Shown here piece by piece: positions 21,977 through 32,028 of a stretch of 48,943 nucleotides of DNA. This DNA is from an uncultured Clostridia bacterium (lineage in GTDB: Bacteria > Bacillota > Clostridia > Oscillospirales > Acutalibacteraceae), in NCBI GenBank assembly GCA_937907605.1, contig CALCYI010000045.1:1-48943 (forward strand). The letters run 5' to 3'. The notes under the pieces were generated by a model. The model had not been told where the DNA came from. It did no database searches and worked only from the letters and a program-made list of their open reading frames with translations. Position 1 is the first letter of the stretch. Every line of letters begins with the position of its first letter. A program made the position numbers and the translations under genes.

Positions 21977-24900
21977 ATGGCAAACAAATATGAATTTATT
22001 AAATTCGTCTTTGATGATACCTTAAAGGAAGTCATAAAATCCACTGAGAACTGGCAGTCCTTTCTCTTTTCGGCTTGTAGGAACTTCAAACTCCCGTTTG
22101 ACGAGCAGCTTTTAATCTTTGCTCAAAGACCGGACGCAACGGCTGTTCTCGAATTTGACAAGTGGAATAATCGCTTTGGCAGATGGGTAAACGGCGGTGC
22201 AAAGGGTATCGCCGTTTTTGATAATGTCAGAGGAGAAAACCAGCGGCTTAAATACTACTTTGATATTTCCGATACACACGAAACAGAGTTTTCAAAACCT
22301 GTTCCTATGTGGGAATACAAAGCAGAATATGAAGCAGAAGTCATATCCGTTTTAGAGGATAATTTCGGCGAACTTGAAGGGAAAGACGATATTACCAATG
22401 CGGTCCTTTCTGCTGCCGAGAATATGGCTATGGATAATCTTCCTGACTATATCTCCGAGCTTATCAATTATGCAAAAGCAGACAGTTTTCTTGAGGATTT
22501 AGGCGATGACGCCGTTGAAAAAGAATTGAGAGTGCTTGTTCAAAACAGCGTAGCATATATGATGCTTACCCGTTTGGGCATTGAAACCGCAGACCTTTTT
22601 GACAGAGAGGATTTTCAAGGTGTTGTCAATTTTAACACACCCGAAGCCCTATCAGTCCTCGGTGAAGCAACAAGCGATATTGCTCAAATGGGACTGACCG
22701 AAATAGGAAAAACCGTTCTTACTCTGCAAAAAGAAAATCGCATAATTGCGGAAAAAAGCAAAGATGAATATACTGAAAGCGAAAAAAATATTGAAAGGAG
22801 TGCTGACTATGACACAGCCAATCAGTTACACGACGGTCAACGGAGTTCAGATTCCGAACCTGCTTCTCCCACAGGACAAGACGATTCGTTTTGGTCGTTA
22901 CGCAGAAGCTCACAGAGAATTTCTGATGAACCACCACAAGCCGTATTACACGAGTCTGAAACTGCAATGCCAGCTCGACCAACATCTGAAAGAGGTTCAG
23001 GAGAGAGCCGAACAGATGGAAGAAATGCTGATGAAGAAGTTATCGGCACAGGAGGGCTTGACGGAGCAGTTGAAGGCTTCGGATATGATGACATGGGTTC
23101 AGATGATGAACAACCTGAAGCAGAGAGTTCAGGAGATAGTTATGAACGAAGTGATTTATCAGAGGTAAGCGAAGAATTACCGCCGTTTACGGATGAAGAT
23201 AAAATTCTGTATATGCTTCAAAATCCTAATGACGATTTGGCGCACCGAAAGGAATTTTTGGTACAGCGTTGGAGTGAATTAAAGAATACTGATGAGAAAG
23301 GCAGATATATCTCAACCGTTTACGCAGGACGGCTGAAACAATTTAATGTTGACGGCGTTGATGTGGGATACCACTATGAGCCGGAGGGACTTTATTTATA
23401 CGAGGGAACTTACAAATCTCGTACAAAGGAGTCCCTTTTTTCGTGGAATTTAGTCGCTGAACTTATAGACCAACTCATTAAGGAAGGCAAATATTATCAG
23501 CCTGAAAAGAAAGAGCCTGAATCTGCACAGCTCGGCTTGTTTGATTTTGTTGACAATGCAATACCAACCGAACAGACAGTTGCAGAGCCTGAACAGGTTT
23601 CATTATTCGCCGACTTCGGTATCTCACAGCAGATTATTGATGAAGCGTTATGTATCGGTGCTAATGACAGAAACAGTACGCTTGATATTGCTATGTTCTT
23701 CCGCAGGGACAGAGGAACGGAATACAATGCTAAATTCCTTAAATCCCACTACGGTACCAACGGTGCAGGCTTCTTCTTTGACGGTGAGCAAATATCCGTT
23801 TGGTACGACGAGAACGGTATCAATATCGCCAAAGGCAATACGGCTCAAAAGTCATCTGCAACGCATTTGACTTGGGAACAGGCGGCAAAGCGTATTCGTG
23901 AACTGCTTGACCTCGGCAGATATATGCCACAGTATCAACTCGATAAGATTGACGACCACGAACTTTCGTATGTTGCCGAAAGAATAGTCTTTTTCCTTCG
24001 TGATATGGATAAGGACAGTAAGGAACGCTGTTTTCCTTCACTTTACGAAGCATTAAACGGAGTTTATGGCTATCCTGATCAGGTTGAAATTGTTAAGGGC
24101 GTATTATCAAATCCCGATACTTTTAACGACCTTGATAATGACTATATCGAGTTTATGGATGACCTCAATCGAGGAAATATTCACGGACTGTATCGCTTTG
24201 CTTTTAATTATTCACCTGAATATGTTTATGAAATAATGCAGGGTATGTCGCTTGAAAAGGTTGACTTTAAGGCACAATCCGGCTTTAACCCCAACAGACA
24301 GTATTTCATCACTAACGATGAAATTAACAAACTACTCCGCAGAGGTTCCTCATACGCAGAGAGCAGATACCGCATATATACCTTCTTTGTAAATCATTCT
24401 GATATGCAAGAACGCATTAAGATGATAAAAGACGAATACGGAACTGGCGGATATGCTGTAGGTAACGATAATGCGAATTATGACGGAAAAGGCTTATTTT
24501 TCAGTCACGGAAGCGGTATGGAGCCTTATGCAAAGGTGCTGTTAAAGTGGAACGATGTTGTAAAGCGAATTGATGCTCTTATCAAAGCAGATAAATATCT
24601 TTCAGAGGAAGATATTGCAAAGCTGCCTGATATTGAAAAAGAGCATATTGCAAATGATGTTGAACGCTTTTTTGAGGTTATGCCTGACGAATATGCAAAG
24701 CCGTATTCAAATGAACTTGAACCTTACAGAAGAAAAGATGTCATTATGGCGCAGCTTGATAATCCGCAGGCGCTTGAAGATATTGAAAAAATGATGTCAG
24801 ACGCACTTGCCCTTATGGATAAGAGCAATGAGCGTGATTACAAATGGCATCAAGAACAGTATGACAATTTTGTTGCTTTCAAAAACGGCGAATATCATCC

Positions 24901-27900
24901 CTATGCCGTTCCCGAACAGAAAGCACCGTTACCGAAACCAAGTAAGTTTTCTCAACCTGCCGAAAAAGAAAATGAACAGGATAAGGAAATAGACACAGTA
25001 TTCTTACTCCTTAACGCTTGCAGAATTGCTGTAACCACCGTTAAATATGAGGATGACAATATCGTACTCATTGACGATGACGGTAACGAGTGGAAGGGTG
25101 CAGAAATGTATAAATTTCTACTCAATGAGGTGCTTACCTTCGGTGCAGACGGTAAACTCGTTAAGGGATTAAGCGTTGATGAACGCATTATCAATAGTGT
25201 GCTTGACTATGCAAAGAAATATGGTGTAGAGCCTGAACTTGTTGATGACGGCATAGCACCGATATGGAAATCATATACGCAGCTTGAAGCACAGTATCCC
25301 GATGTCATCATCTTTTCAAGGCTCGGCGATTTTTATGAGGTTATGGGCGAAAATGCAAAGGTTGTTGCAGATGAACTTGACCTTGTGCTGACAGGCAGAA
25401 CAATCAATACGGCAACGGGAGAGCGTACCCCAATGTGTGGTGTACCTGTTCACGCCGTTGATTCATATATTTCCCGCCTTGTTGCAAACGGTCATAAGGT
25501 TGCAATCGCCGAAAGTCAGGAGGTCAACAGAGTTGTCACTCCCGGAACTGCAAAGAACAATTCGCTTATAGAGCAAGCTCTTGACCTTATTCTTAAATAT
25601 AAGAGAGAAGAACTCGGATATGACGATGAACCACCTTATGGCGATTTGTCAGATATAGGGCTTGCCTTTACAGAAACCGAGGATGGAAAACACAAAATTG
25701 AAGTGAGTGCTGACCTTGTGAACTTTGCTATCAATACTTTTGTTGACGGTAAACTCTTTAAGCAGCACAAGGCTGATTCGCTTGATGTCCTTATTCACAC
25801 ACAGCTTGAATCACTGGCTTTTGATGACTTGGTTTACCTTGATGAAGAAGAACTATCCCGTATAGACAAGGAAAGTCAAGCGGAACTCGGCTCGCTTGCA
25901 GAACGCCTTGTAGCATTTGCAAAGGATAACGACTTTTACGACTTTGCTGATAATCTTGAAATCGGCGAAACCGATGAGGATGCCGTTTCAAAAATGGCGA
26001 AACACATTAAGGATAAATCAAACTGTGAAGGCATCATCAGTTACCTTTCTGACTATGCAGCCGAAAAAAGCATTGACGCACACGAAGCACAGCAGACCTT
26101 TGACACTCCCGATTACAGCCGTGTTGAAGAAATACAAAGTCTAATTCACGACTTAACGGAGCATACGGCTACACTTGAAGATAAGGTGGAGCCTGACCAT
26201 TCGGATATGATTGGTGATGAAATCGTCATTGACGGCTCGCACTTTATCATTGAAGAAGTTAAGGGCGATTATGTTTCAATGCGTGATGTTACCTTTGCAG
26301 AAAACGCAGGCTTTCCTATCTTTCGCAGAGAGCGTATTGAGGATATATTCCCGTTACTGCCCGAAAAAGAAGAACCTGTTGTTGCAATACTCCCTGCACC
26401 ACCGCAGCAGCCGAAATCAAAGGTGCGTACCTTTGACCTACACCCTGAAATTCCTATTGAGGCAAGGCACAATTACAACTTTGCCGAAAAAGATATTGAG
26501 AGTGTAGGCAAAAAAGAACGCTTCCGCAGAAATATGGAAGCGATTAATGTGCTGAAAGAGTGTGAGTTTGAAGGCAGATTTGCTACGCCCGAAGAACAGG
26601 AAATCTTGTCGCAATATGTCGGCTGGGGAGGTATTCCCGAAGCATTTGACCCGAACAATTCCGCTTGGGCAGATGAATACAAGGAACTGATTGTTGCGCT
26701 TTCTCCCGAAGAATATGACGCAGCAATGGAAAGCACACTTACTGCTTTCTATACCCCTCAAACAGTTATATCCGCTATCTACAAGGCTTTGGAAAACTTG
26801 GGCTTTAAGCAAGGAAATATCCTTGAGCCTTCGTGCGGTATCGGTAACTTTATCGGTATGCTTCCTGACAGTATGAAGGATAGCAAGATGTACGGCATCG
26901 AGCTTGACAGTATTTCGGCGCAGATTGCACAGCAGTTATATCAAAAGTCATCCGTGCTTGCTTCACCGTTTGAGGAAGCAATTTTACCAGAATCATTCTT
27001 TGACGCAGTAGTCGGCAATGTTCCATTCGGCGATTTTAAGGTTGCGGATAAGCGATATGATAAAAACAATTTCCTTATTCACGATTACTTTTTCGCAAAG
27101 TCCCTTGATAAGTTAAGAACGGGTGGCGTAATGCTGCTTGTTACCTCAATGGGTACAATGGATAAGGAAAACTCCAATGTGCGAAGATATATCGCACAAA
27201 GAGCAGACCTGCTCGGCGCTATCAGACTTCCTAACGATACCTTTAAGGGCAACGCCGGAACAGATGTCACCTCGGATATTCTTATCCTTCAAAAGCGAGA
27301 TAGAATTGTCAACGAGGAACCCGACTGGCTGATGCTTGACAATACGGAAGATGGTATCCGTATGAACAAATACTTTGTTGACCACCCCGAAATGATTATG
27401 GGTAATATGGTGATGAAATCGGGCAGGTTCGGTCCTGAACCGACTTGTGAGCCGTTTGAGGACAGAACTCTTGAGGAACAACTCGATATTGCCATCCGTA
27501 ATATTAAGGGCGAGATTACAGAGTATGAAATTGACGAAGAAGAAATTGAGGATGACCGTCAGTATTTACCTGCTGACCCGACAGTACGCAATTTCTCATA
27601 TACCGTTGTTGACGGCACTATCTTCTACCGTGAAAACTCTATGATGAAAGAGGTTAAGGTATCGGCTACTGCTGAAAACCGTATTAAAGGCTTAATCAAT
27701 ATCAGGCAGAGCGTCAGACGGCTCATAGAACTGCAAACTGAGGACTATCCCGAAGAAGAAATACAGTCCGAGCAGCAGAACTTAAACGAGCTTTATGACG
27801 GTTTCACAGCGAAATACGGACTTATCAATTCCCGTGCTAACAAGAGTGCTTTCGCTGATGACGGCTCCTACTATTTGCTTACTGCATTAGAGGTGCTTGA

Positions 27901-30900
27901 TGATGAGGGAAACCTTGAACGCAAGGCGGATATGTTCACAAAGCGAACTATCAAATCGCATATTCCCGTTACAAGCGTTGATACCTCTATTGAAGCGGTT
28001 GCCGCTTCAATGGGTGAAAAAGCAGAGCTTGATATGGAATATATGATGCAGCTTACGGGTAAAACAGAGGAAGAAATCGCAGACGACTTAACAGGCATTA
28101 TCTTTCTTAACCCGATGTACTCCGAGGACAGACCAGCCGAAAAGAAATATCTGATGGCTGACGAATACCTTTCAGGCGATGTCCGTGCTAAACTCCGTGT
28201 GGCTGAAAATATGGCAAAGGTTAATCCTGCCTTTGAGGTCAATGCGGAAGCACTACGCAAGGTGCAGCCGAAGGACTTAACGGCAAGTGAGATTGATGTT
28301 CGTCTTGGTGCTACTTGGCTTCCAACGAAATATATTCAGCAATTCATCTTTGAACTGCTTGATCCACCCTACTATTACTCATACAAAATCAAAGTCAACT
28401 ACTCCCATTACACAGGTGAGTGGAATATTACGGGAAAATCCTTCGATAAGGGTAATGTTAAAGCAAACAGCACCTACGGTACTACCCGTATCAATGCTTA
28501 CAAAATCATTGAGCAAACCCTTAACCTGAAGGATGTGCGTATCTTTGATTATGAGATTGACGATAATGGAAAGCGAACACCCGTCCTTAACAAAAAGGAA
28601 ACGGCTATTGCTCAGGCAAAGCAGGAACTCATTAAGCAAGCGTTTAAGGATTGGATATGGACAGACCCCGACAGGCGAACGGAACTCACCCGTCTTTACA
28701 ATGACAAATTCAATTCTATCCGTCCACGTGAGTATGACGGAAGCCATATCACCTTCAGCGGTATGAATCCCGAAATCTCATTAAGACCGCATCAGAAAAA
28801 TGCCGTTGCTCATATTCTTTACGGCGGCAATACACTCCTTGCACACGCAGTAGGCGCAGGCAAAACCTTTGAAATGGTCGCTGCGGCACAGGAGAGCAAA
28901 AGACTTGGCTTATGTACCAAGTCTTTATTTGTTGTACCAAACCACTTAACAGAGCAATGGGCGGCTGAATATTTAACGCTGTATCCTTCTGCGAATATCC
29001 TTGTCGCTACCAAAAAGGACTTTGAAACAAAGAACAGAAAGACCTTCTGCGGCAAGATTGCTACGGGCGATTACGATGCCGTTATTATCGGTCATTCGCA
29101 ATTTGAGAAGATACCCGTCAGCGTTGAACGACAGATATATCTCATTGAGGAACAGATTAACGATATTGTCAGAGGCATTGAAGAAGCAAAGCGAAACAAT
29201 GCTGAAAACTTTACCGTAAAGCAGATGAAAAAGACACAAAAGAGTCTTGAAGTAAGGCTAAAAAAACTCAACGATCAGACCCGAAAGGATGATGTTGTTA
29301 CCTTTGAGGAACTCGGCGTTGACCGTCTTTTCATTGATGAAAGCCACTACTACAAAAATCTTTTCTTATATACTAAGATGAGAAATGTCGGCGGTATTGC
29401 TCAAACAGAAGCACAGAAATCAAGCGACTTGTTTATGAAGTGCCGCTATCTTGATGAGCTTACGGGCGGTAAAGGAACCGTATTTGCAACAGGAACACCT
29501 ATATCCAACTCTATGGTAGAGCTTTACACCATACAGAGATACTTGCAGTATGAAACTCTGCGCCGTCACGATTTGCAGCACTTTGATGCTTGGGCATCCA
29601 CCTTCGGCGAAACCGTAACAGCAGTTGAACTTACACCCGAAGGAACGGGATACAGAGCAAAAACACGCTTTGCTCGTTTCTACAACCTACCCGAACTTAT
29701 GTCAATGTTCAAAGAGGTTGCGGATATACAGACGGCGGATATGCTTAATCTTCCCGTACCGAAAGCGAACTATCACAACATCGCAGTTAAACCGTCAGAG
29801 GTACAGAAAAAGATGGTTGAATCACTGTCCGAAAGAGCAGAAAAGGTGCGAAGCGGTCAGGTTAAATCTTGGGATGACAATATGCTCGTTATCACCAATG
29901 ACGGCAGAAAGCTCGCTCTTGACCAGCGTATGATTGACCCCCTGCTTCCCGATTTTGAAGGCAGCAAGGTCAATGCTTGTACTGATAACATCTTCCAAAT
30001 ATGGCAGGATAACGCAGACAAGAAATCAGCGCAGTTAGTATTCTGTGACCTCTCTACACCCAAAGCAGACACCTTTTCCGTCTATACTGACATCCGTGAT
30101 AAGCTGATTGCAAAAGGTATTCCCGAAAGCGAGATAGCCTTTATACACGATGCTAAAACGGAAGTACAGAAAGCGGAGATGTTCAAGAGAGTCCGCAAGG
30201 GCGAGATAAGAGTACTACTCGGCTCTACGCAAAAGATGGGCGCAGGTACCAATGTTCAGGACAGATTGATTGCTTTGCATGACCTTGATTGTCCGTGGCG
30301 TCCTTCCGATTTGGAACAGCGTTCAGGCAGAATCATTCGTCAGGGCAACAGCAACGAGGAGGTTGAAATCTTCCGTTATGTTACCGAACAGACATTTGAC
30401 GCATATCTTTATCAGCTTGTTGAAGGCAAGCAGAAATTTGCAAGTCAGATTATGTCAAGCAAATCTCCGGTGCGTTCCGCAGAGGATATTGATGAAACTG
30501 CGTTATCATATGCAGAAATAAAAATGCTTGCAACGGGTAATCCGTATATCAAAGAAAAAATGGATTTGGATATTCAGGCGCAGAAACTGCGCCTACTCAA
30601 ATCCAATTATCTTTCGGAGCGTTACTCCCTGGAGGACAAAGTGTTAAAGGAATTTCCTCAAAAGATTGCAGAATATGACGAGCGTATTGCAGGGCTTGAA
30701 AAGGACATTGTTACTGCCAAGAAGAACCCGAAATCTATCGGCGATACCTTTGTAGGTATGGTAGTAAACGGTGTCCCTTATTCAGAAAAAGCAGACGCAG
30801 GTCAGGCAATCATTGATGTGTGCAAAACGCTTCCTGATACTCAGATTTATCCTCTCGGAGAATACAGAGGCTTTAAGTTGTCGGTACACTATGAGCCGTT

Positions 30901-31252
30901 CTCACATCAGCACAGGGTAACGATTAAGGGTACAATTTCTCACGAAGGTATCCTCGGTACTGACGCAATCGGCAACATTACCCGTATTGATAATGTGATT
31001 GACGGCTTGGAGGATATGCTCACAAGGACAAAGGCTCTGCGTGATACCACCGAAACGCAGCTTGCAAATGCAAAGGAACAGCTTGAAAAGCCCTTTGCAA
31101 AGGACGAGGAGCTAAAGCAAAAGGAAGCAAGGCTCCGTGAGCTTAACGCCCTTCTTAATGTTGACAAGCGGGAAAATGAGATGGTTGACGAGGAGCCTGA
31201 GCAGGACGAAAGTACACCTGTCAGAGATGACAAGGACAGAGAGGAACGCTAA
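21977..31252 (+). CDS. Giant polyvalent ICE protein: ArdC-like, MutS-I-like, N6-DNA methylase and SF2 helicase
   Basis: The 3091-residue protein starts with an ArdC-N-like segment (LLIFAQRPDATAVLEFDKWN, about 45-64, then GGAKGIAVFD). A disordered linker (about 272-400) is overprinted by tnpV. Three related modules follow near 402-500, 549-655 and 773-880. A MutS-domain-I-like stretch at about 1094-1200 has FSRLGDFYEVMGENAK and TPMCGVPVHAVDSYI. The methylase (about 1534-1750) has LEPSCGIGNFIG and GNVPFGDF, a variant NPPY motif. The helicase (about 2269-2850) has HAVGAGKTFEM, FIDESHYYKN, ATGTPISNS and the motif VI region LEQRSGRIIRQG. The end is coiled coil. Such proteins are thought to protect and process entering element DNA. 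No endonuclease motif is seen. Confidence 0.93.
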   Translation: MANKYEFIKFVFDDTLKEVIKSTENWQSFLFSACRNFKLPFDEQLLIFAQRPDATAVLEFDKWNNRFGRWVNGGAKGIAVFDNVRGENQRLKYYFDISDTHETEFSKPVPMWEYKAEYEAEVISVLEDNFGELEGKDDITNAVLSAAENMAMDNLPDYISELINYAKADSFLEDLGDDAVEKELRVLVQNSVAYMMLTRLGIETADLFDREDFQGVVNFNTPEALSVLGEATSDIAQMGLTEIGKTVLTLQKENRIIAEKSKDEYTESEKNIERSADYDTANQLHDGQRSSDSEPASPTGQDDSFWSLRRSSQRISDEPPQAVLHESETAMPARPTSERGSGESRTDGRNADEEVIGTGGLDGAVEGFGYDDMGSDDEQPEAESSGDSYERSDLSEVSEELPPFTDEDKILYMLQNPNDDLAHRKEFLVQRWSELKNTDEKGRYISTVYAGRLKQFNVDGVDVGYHYEPEGLYLYEGTYKSRTKESLFSWNLVAELIDQLIKEGKYYQPEKKEPESAQLGLFDFVDNAIPTEQTVAEPEQVSLFADFGISQQIIDEALCIGANDRNSTLDIAMFFRRDRGTEYNAKFLKSHYGTNGAGFFFDGEQISVWYDENGINIAKGNTAQKSSATHLTWEQAAKRIRELLDLGRYMPQYQLDKIDDHELSYVAERIVFFLRDMDKDSKERCFPSLYEALNGVYGYPDQVEIVKGVLSNPDTFNDLDNDYIEFMDDLNRGNIHGLYRFAFNYSPEYVYEIMQGMSLEKVDFKAQSGFNPNRQYFITNDEINKLLRRGSSYAESRYRIYTFFVNHSDMQERIKMIKDEYGTGGYAVGNDNANYDGKGLFFSHGSGMEPYAKVLLKWNDVVKRIDALIKADKYLSEEDIAKLPDIEKEHIANDVERFFEVMPDEYAKPYSNELEPYRRKDVIMAQLDNPQALEDIEKMMSDALALMDKSNERDYKWHQEQYDNFVAFKNGEYHPYAVPEQKAPLPKPSKFSQPAEKENEQDKEIDTVFLLLNACRIAVTTVKYEDDNIVLIDDDGNEWKGAEMYKFLLNEVLTFGADGKLVKGLSVDERIINSVLDYAKKYGVEPELVDDGIAPIWKSYTQLEAQYPDVIIFSRLGDFYEVMGENAKVVADELDLVLTGRTINTATGERTPMCGVPVHAVDSYISRLVANGHKVAIAESQEVNRVVTPGTAKNNSLIEQALDLILKYKREELGYDDEPPYGDLSDIGLAFTETEDGKHKIEVSADLVNFAINTFVDGKLFKQHKADSLDVLIHTQLESLAFDDLVYLDEEELSRIDKESQAELGSLAERLVAFAKDNDFYDFADNLEIGETDEDAVSKMAKHIKDKSNCEGIISYLSDYAAEKSIDAHEAQQTFDTPDYSRVEEIQSLIHDLTEHTATLEDKVEPDHSDMIGDEIVIDGSHFIIEEVKGDYVSMRDVTFAENAGFPIFRRERIEDIFPLLPEKEEPVVAILPAPPQQPKSKVRTFDLHPEIPIEARHNYNFAEKDIESVGKKERFRRNMEAINVLKECEFEGRFATPEEQEILSQYVGWGGIPEAFDPNNSAWADEYKELIVALSPEEYDAAMESTLTAFYTPQTVISAIYKALENLGFKQGNILEPSCGIGNFIGMLPDSMKDSKMYGIELDSISAQIAQQLYQKSSVLASPFEEAILPESFFDAVVGNVPFGDFKVADKRYDKNNFLIHDYFFAKSLDKLRTGGVMLLVTSMGTMDKENSNVRRYIAQRADLLGAIRLPNDTFKGNAGTDVTSDILILQKRDRIVNEEPDWLMLDNTEDGIRMNKYFVDHPEMIMGNMVMKSGRFGPEPTCEPFEDRTLEEQLDIAIRNIKGEITEYEIDEEEIEDDRQYLPADPTVRNFSYTVVDGTIFYRENSMMKEVKVSATAENRIKGLINIRQSVRRLIELQTEDYPEEEIQSEQQNLNELYDGFTAKYGLINSRANKSAFADDGSYYLLTALEVLDDEGNLERKADMFTKRTIKSHIPVTSVDTSIEAVAASMGEKAELDMEYMMQLTGKTEEEIADDLTGIIFLNPMYSEDRPAEKKYLMADEYLSGDVRAKLRVAENMAKVNPAFEVNAEALRKVQPKDLTASEIDVRLGATWLPTKYIQQFIFELLDPPYYYSYKIKVNYSHYTGEWNITGKSFDKGNVKANSTYGTTRINAYKIIEQTLNLKDVRIFDYEIDDNGKRTPVLNKKETAIAQAKQELIKQAFKDWIWTDPDRRTELTRLYNDKFNSIRPREYDGSHITFSGMNPEISLRPHQKNAVAHILYGGNTLLAHAVGAGKTFEMVAAAQESKRLGLCTKSLFVVPNHLTEQWAAEYLTLYPSANILVATKKDFETKNRKTFCGKIATGDYDAVIIGHSQFEKIPVSVERQIYLIEEQINDIVRGIEEAKRNNAENFTVKQMKKTQKSLEVRLKKLNDQTRKDDVVTFEELGVDRLFIDESHYYKNLFLYTKMRNVGGIAQTEAQKSSDLFMKCRYLDELTGGKGTVFATGTPISNSMVELYTIQRYLQYETLRRHDLQHFDAWASTFGETVTAVELTPEGTGYRAKTRFARFYNLPELMSMFKEVADIQTADMLNLPVPKANYHNIAVKPSEVQKKMVESLSERAEKVRSGQVKSWDDNMLVITNDGRKLALDQRMIDPLLPDFEGSKVNACTDNIFQIWQDNADKKSAQLVFCDLSTPKADTFSVYTDIRDKLIAKGIPESEIAFIHDAKTEVQKAEMFKRVRKGEIRVLLGSTQKMGAGTNVQDRLIALHDLDCPWRPSDLEQRSGRIIRQGNSNEEVEIFRYVTEQTFDAYLYQLVEGKQKFASQIMSSKSPVRSAEDIDETALSYAEIKMLATGNPYIKEKMDLDIQAQKLRLLKSNYLSERYSLEDKVLKEFPQKIAEYDERIAGLEKDIVTAKKNPKSIGDTFVGMVVNGVPYSEKADAGQAIIDVCKTLPDTQIYPLGEYRGFKLSVHYEPFSHQHRVTIKGTISHEGILGTDAIGNITRIDNVIDGLEDMLTRTKALRDTTETQLANAKEQLEKPFAKDEELKQKEARLRELNALLNVDKRENEMVDEEPEQDESTPVRDDKDREER
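22809..23168 (+). CDS. tnpV: TnpV-family protein nested in another frame of the giant gene
   Basis: The 119-residue protein begins at ATG 22809, eight bases after AGGAG (22796-22800), in the +1-shifted frame relative to the giant gene. It has the TnpV layout: YTTVNGVQIPNLLLP (7-21), FGRYAEAHREFLMNHHKPYY, LKLQCQLDQHLKEV, then TEQLKASDMMTWVQMMNNL and EIVMNEVIYQR at the end. TnpV is a short protein of unknown function carried by several Clostridia transposons. Length and both ends match the family, so it is complete. In the giant frame the same DNA encodes only a Ser/Glu/Gly-rich linker. An earlier in-frame start at 22746 lacks this ribosome site. Confidence 0.85.
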   Translation: MTQPISYTTVNGVQIPNLLLPQDKTIRFGRYAEAHREFLMNHHKPYYTSLKLQCQLDQHLKEVQERAEQMEEMLMKKLSAQEGLTEQLKASDMMTWVQMMNNLKQRVQEIVMNEVIYQR

Positions 31253-31265
31253 TATTTTTAATCAC

Positions 31266-31305
31266 AGCCGGCAGGTTTTTATTATCAAAAATCTGGCGGC
31301 TTTTT
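31266..31305 (+). terminator. Terminator after the giant gene
   Basis: AGCCGGCAG pairs with CTGGCGGCT (31266-31274 with 31292-31300), extended by TTTTT/AAAAA, and is followed by five T, then directly by CAAGGAGGT of the next gene. Confidence 0.85.
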
Positions 31306-31326
31306 CTGTTTCAAGGAGGTAACTTT

Positions 31327-31674
31327 ATGAAATTAACAGAAGAACAACTGAAAGCCAAACTGTTTTCAAAACTGCAAGAGGACTATAACGCCTTTCTTGA
31401 TAAGCTGCTTAATGGCGATAGAGAGTTGCTTAAATGCAGCGTAAAAGAATTGTCAGTAAAGTCAGATATGATGCTTGAGTTTGAATACTTCCCTCCACTT
31501 GACGGGGACAATCTCAAAGCAATACTCGGCAAAAAGCACCCGTTGGACTATCTGTATAAGGAATGGGATAACAATGCCGAAACGATTGACGATGACATTC
31601 ATTGGGCAATAGTTGAGATTGCTGAAAAGGAAGCAGAACGACTCGAAATCCATAAGTCAGAACCCGAAAGGTAG
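31327..31674 (+). CDS. DUF3848-family protein (copy 1)
   Basis: The 115-residue acidic helical protein has the DUF3848 layout: LFSKLQEDYNAFLDKLL at the start, VKSDMMLEFEYF in the middle and ILGKKHPLDYLYKEWDNN toward the end. The family occurs only in mobile elements and has no known activity. AAGGAGGTAACTTT precedes the ATG. It is followed by a second family member after nine bases. Confidence 0.75.
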   Translation: MKLTEEQLKAKLFSKLQEDYNAFLDKLLNGDRELLKCSVKELSVKSDMMLEFEYFPPLDGDNLKAILGKKHPLDYLYKEWDNNAETIDDDIHWAIVEIAEKEAERLEIHKSEPER

Positions 31675-31683
31675 GTGGTGTTT

Positions 31684-32028
31684 ATGGCAAAAAAGAAATC
31701 GTTAGAGGACAGAGCATACGAAAAAGTTCAGCGTGAATTTGATGAATATATTGCTGACATCAAAACAAAATCGCCCACAGAAATTGTTGAGGCGGCTTAT
31801 GAGATAACCTATAAGCAGGAAATCCTTTGTATGTTTGAGTGCGAGGGTGCTTTCAATGACAAGCAGAGTGTGGCAATACTCAAAACAAAAAACGCCCTCG
31901 ATTATCTGTATAATGAGTGGCTTGATTTTGATGGCTCGGTAGTTGATACGCTTCGTGATAGCGTGAACCTTGCGATTGAAAATCAAATTGATTTCTTCAA
32001 AAAACAGGAAGAAAGGGATAGCAGATAA
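31684..32028 (+). CDS. DUF3848-family protein (copy 2)
   Basis: Starting at MAKKKSLEDR (ATG 31684, AAAGGTAGGTGG upstream) the protein is 114 residues. VQREFDEYIADIKTKSPTEI, AYEITYKQEILCMFE and ILKTKNALDYLYNEWLDFDG align with copy 1 and with DUF3848. The three-codon longer frame from GTG is not preferred. The stop overlaps the next start (TAATG). The two copies are diverged, so the duplication is old. Confidence 0.77.
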   Translation: MAKKKSLEDRAYEKVQREFDEYIADIKTKSPTEIVEAAYEITYKQEILCMFECEGAFNDKQSVAILKTKNALDYLYNEWLDFDGSVVDTLRDSVNLAIENQIDFFKKQEERDSR

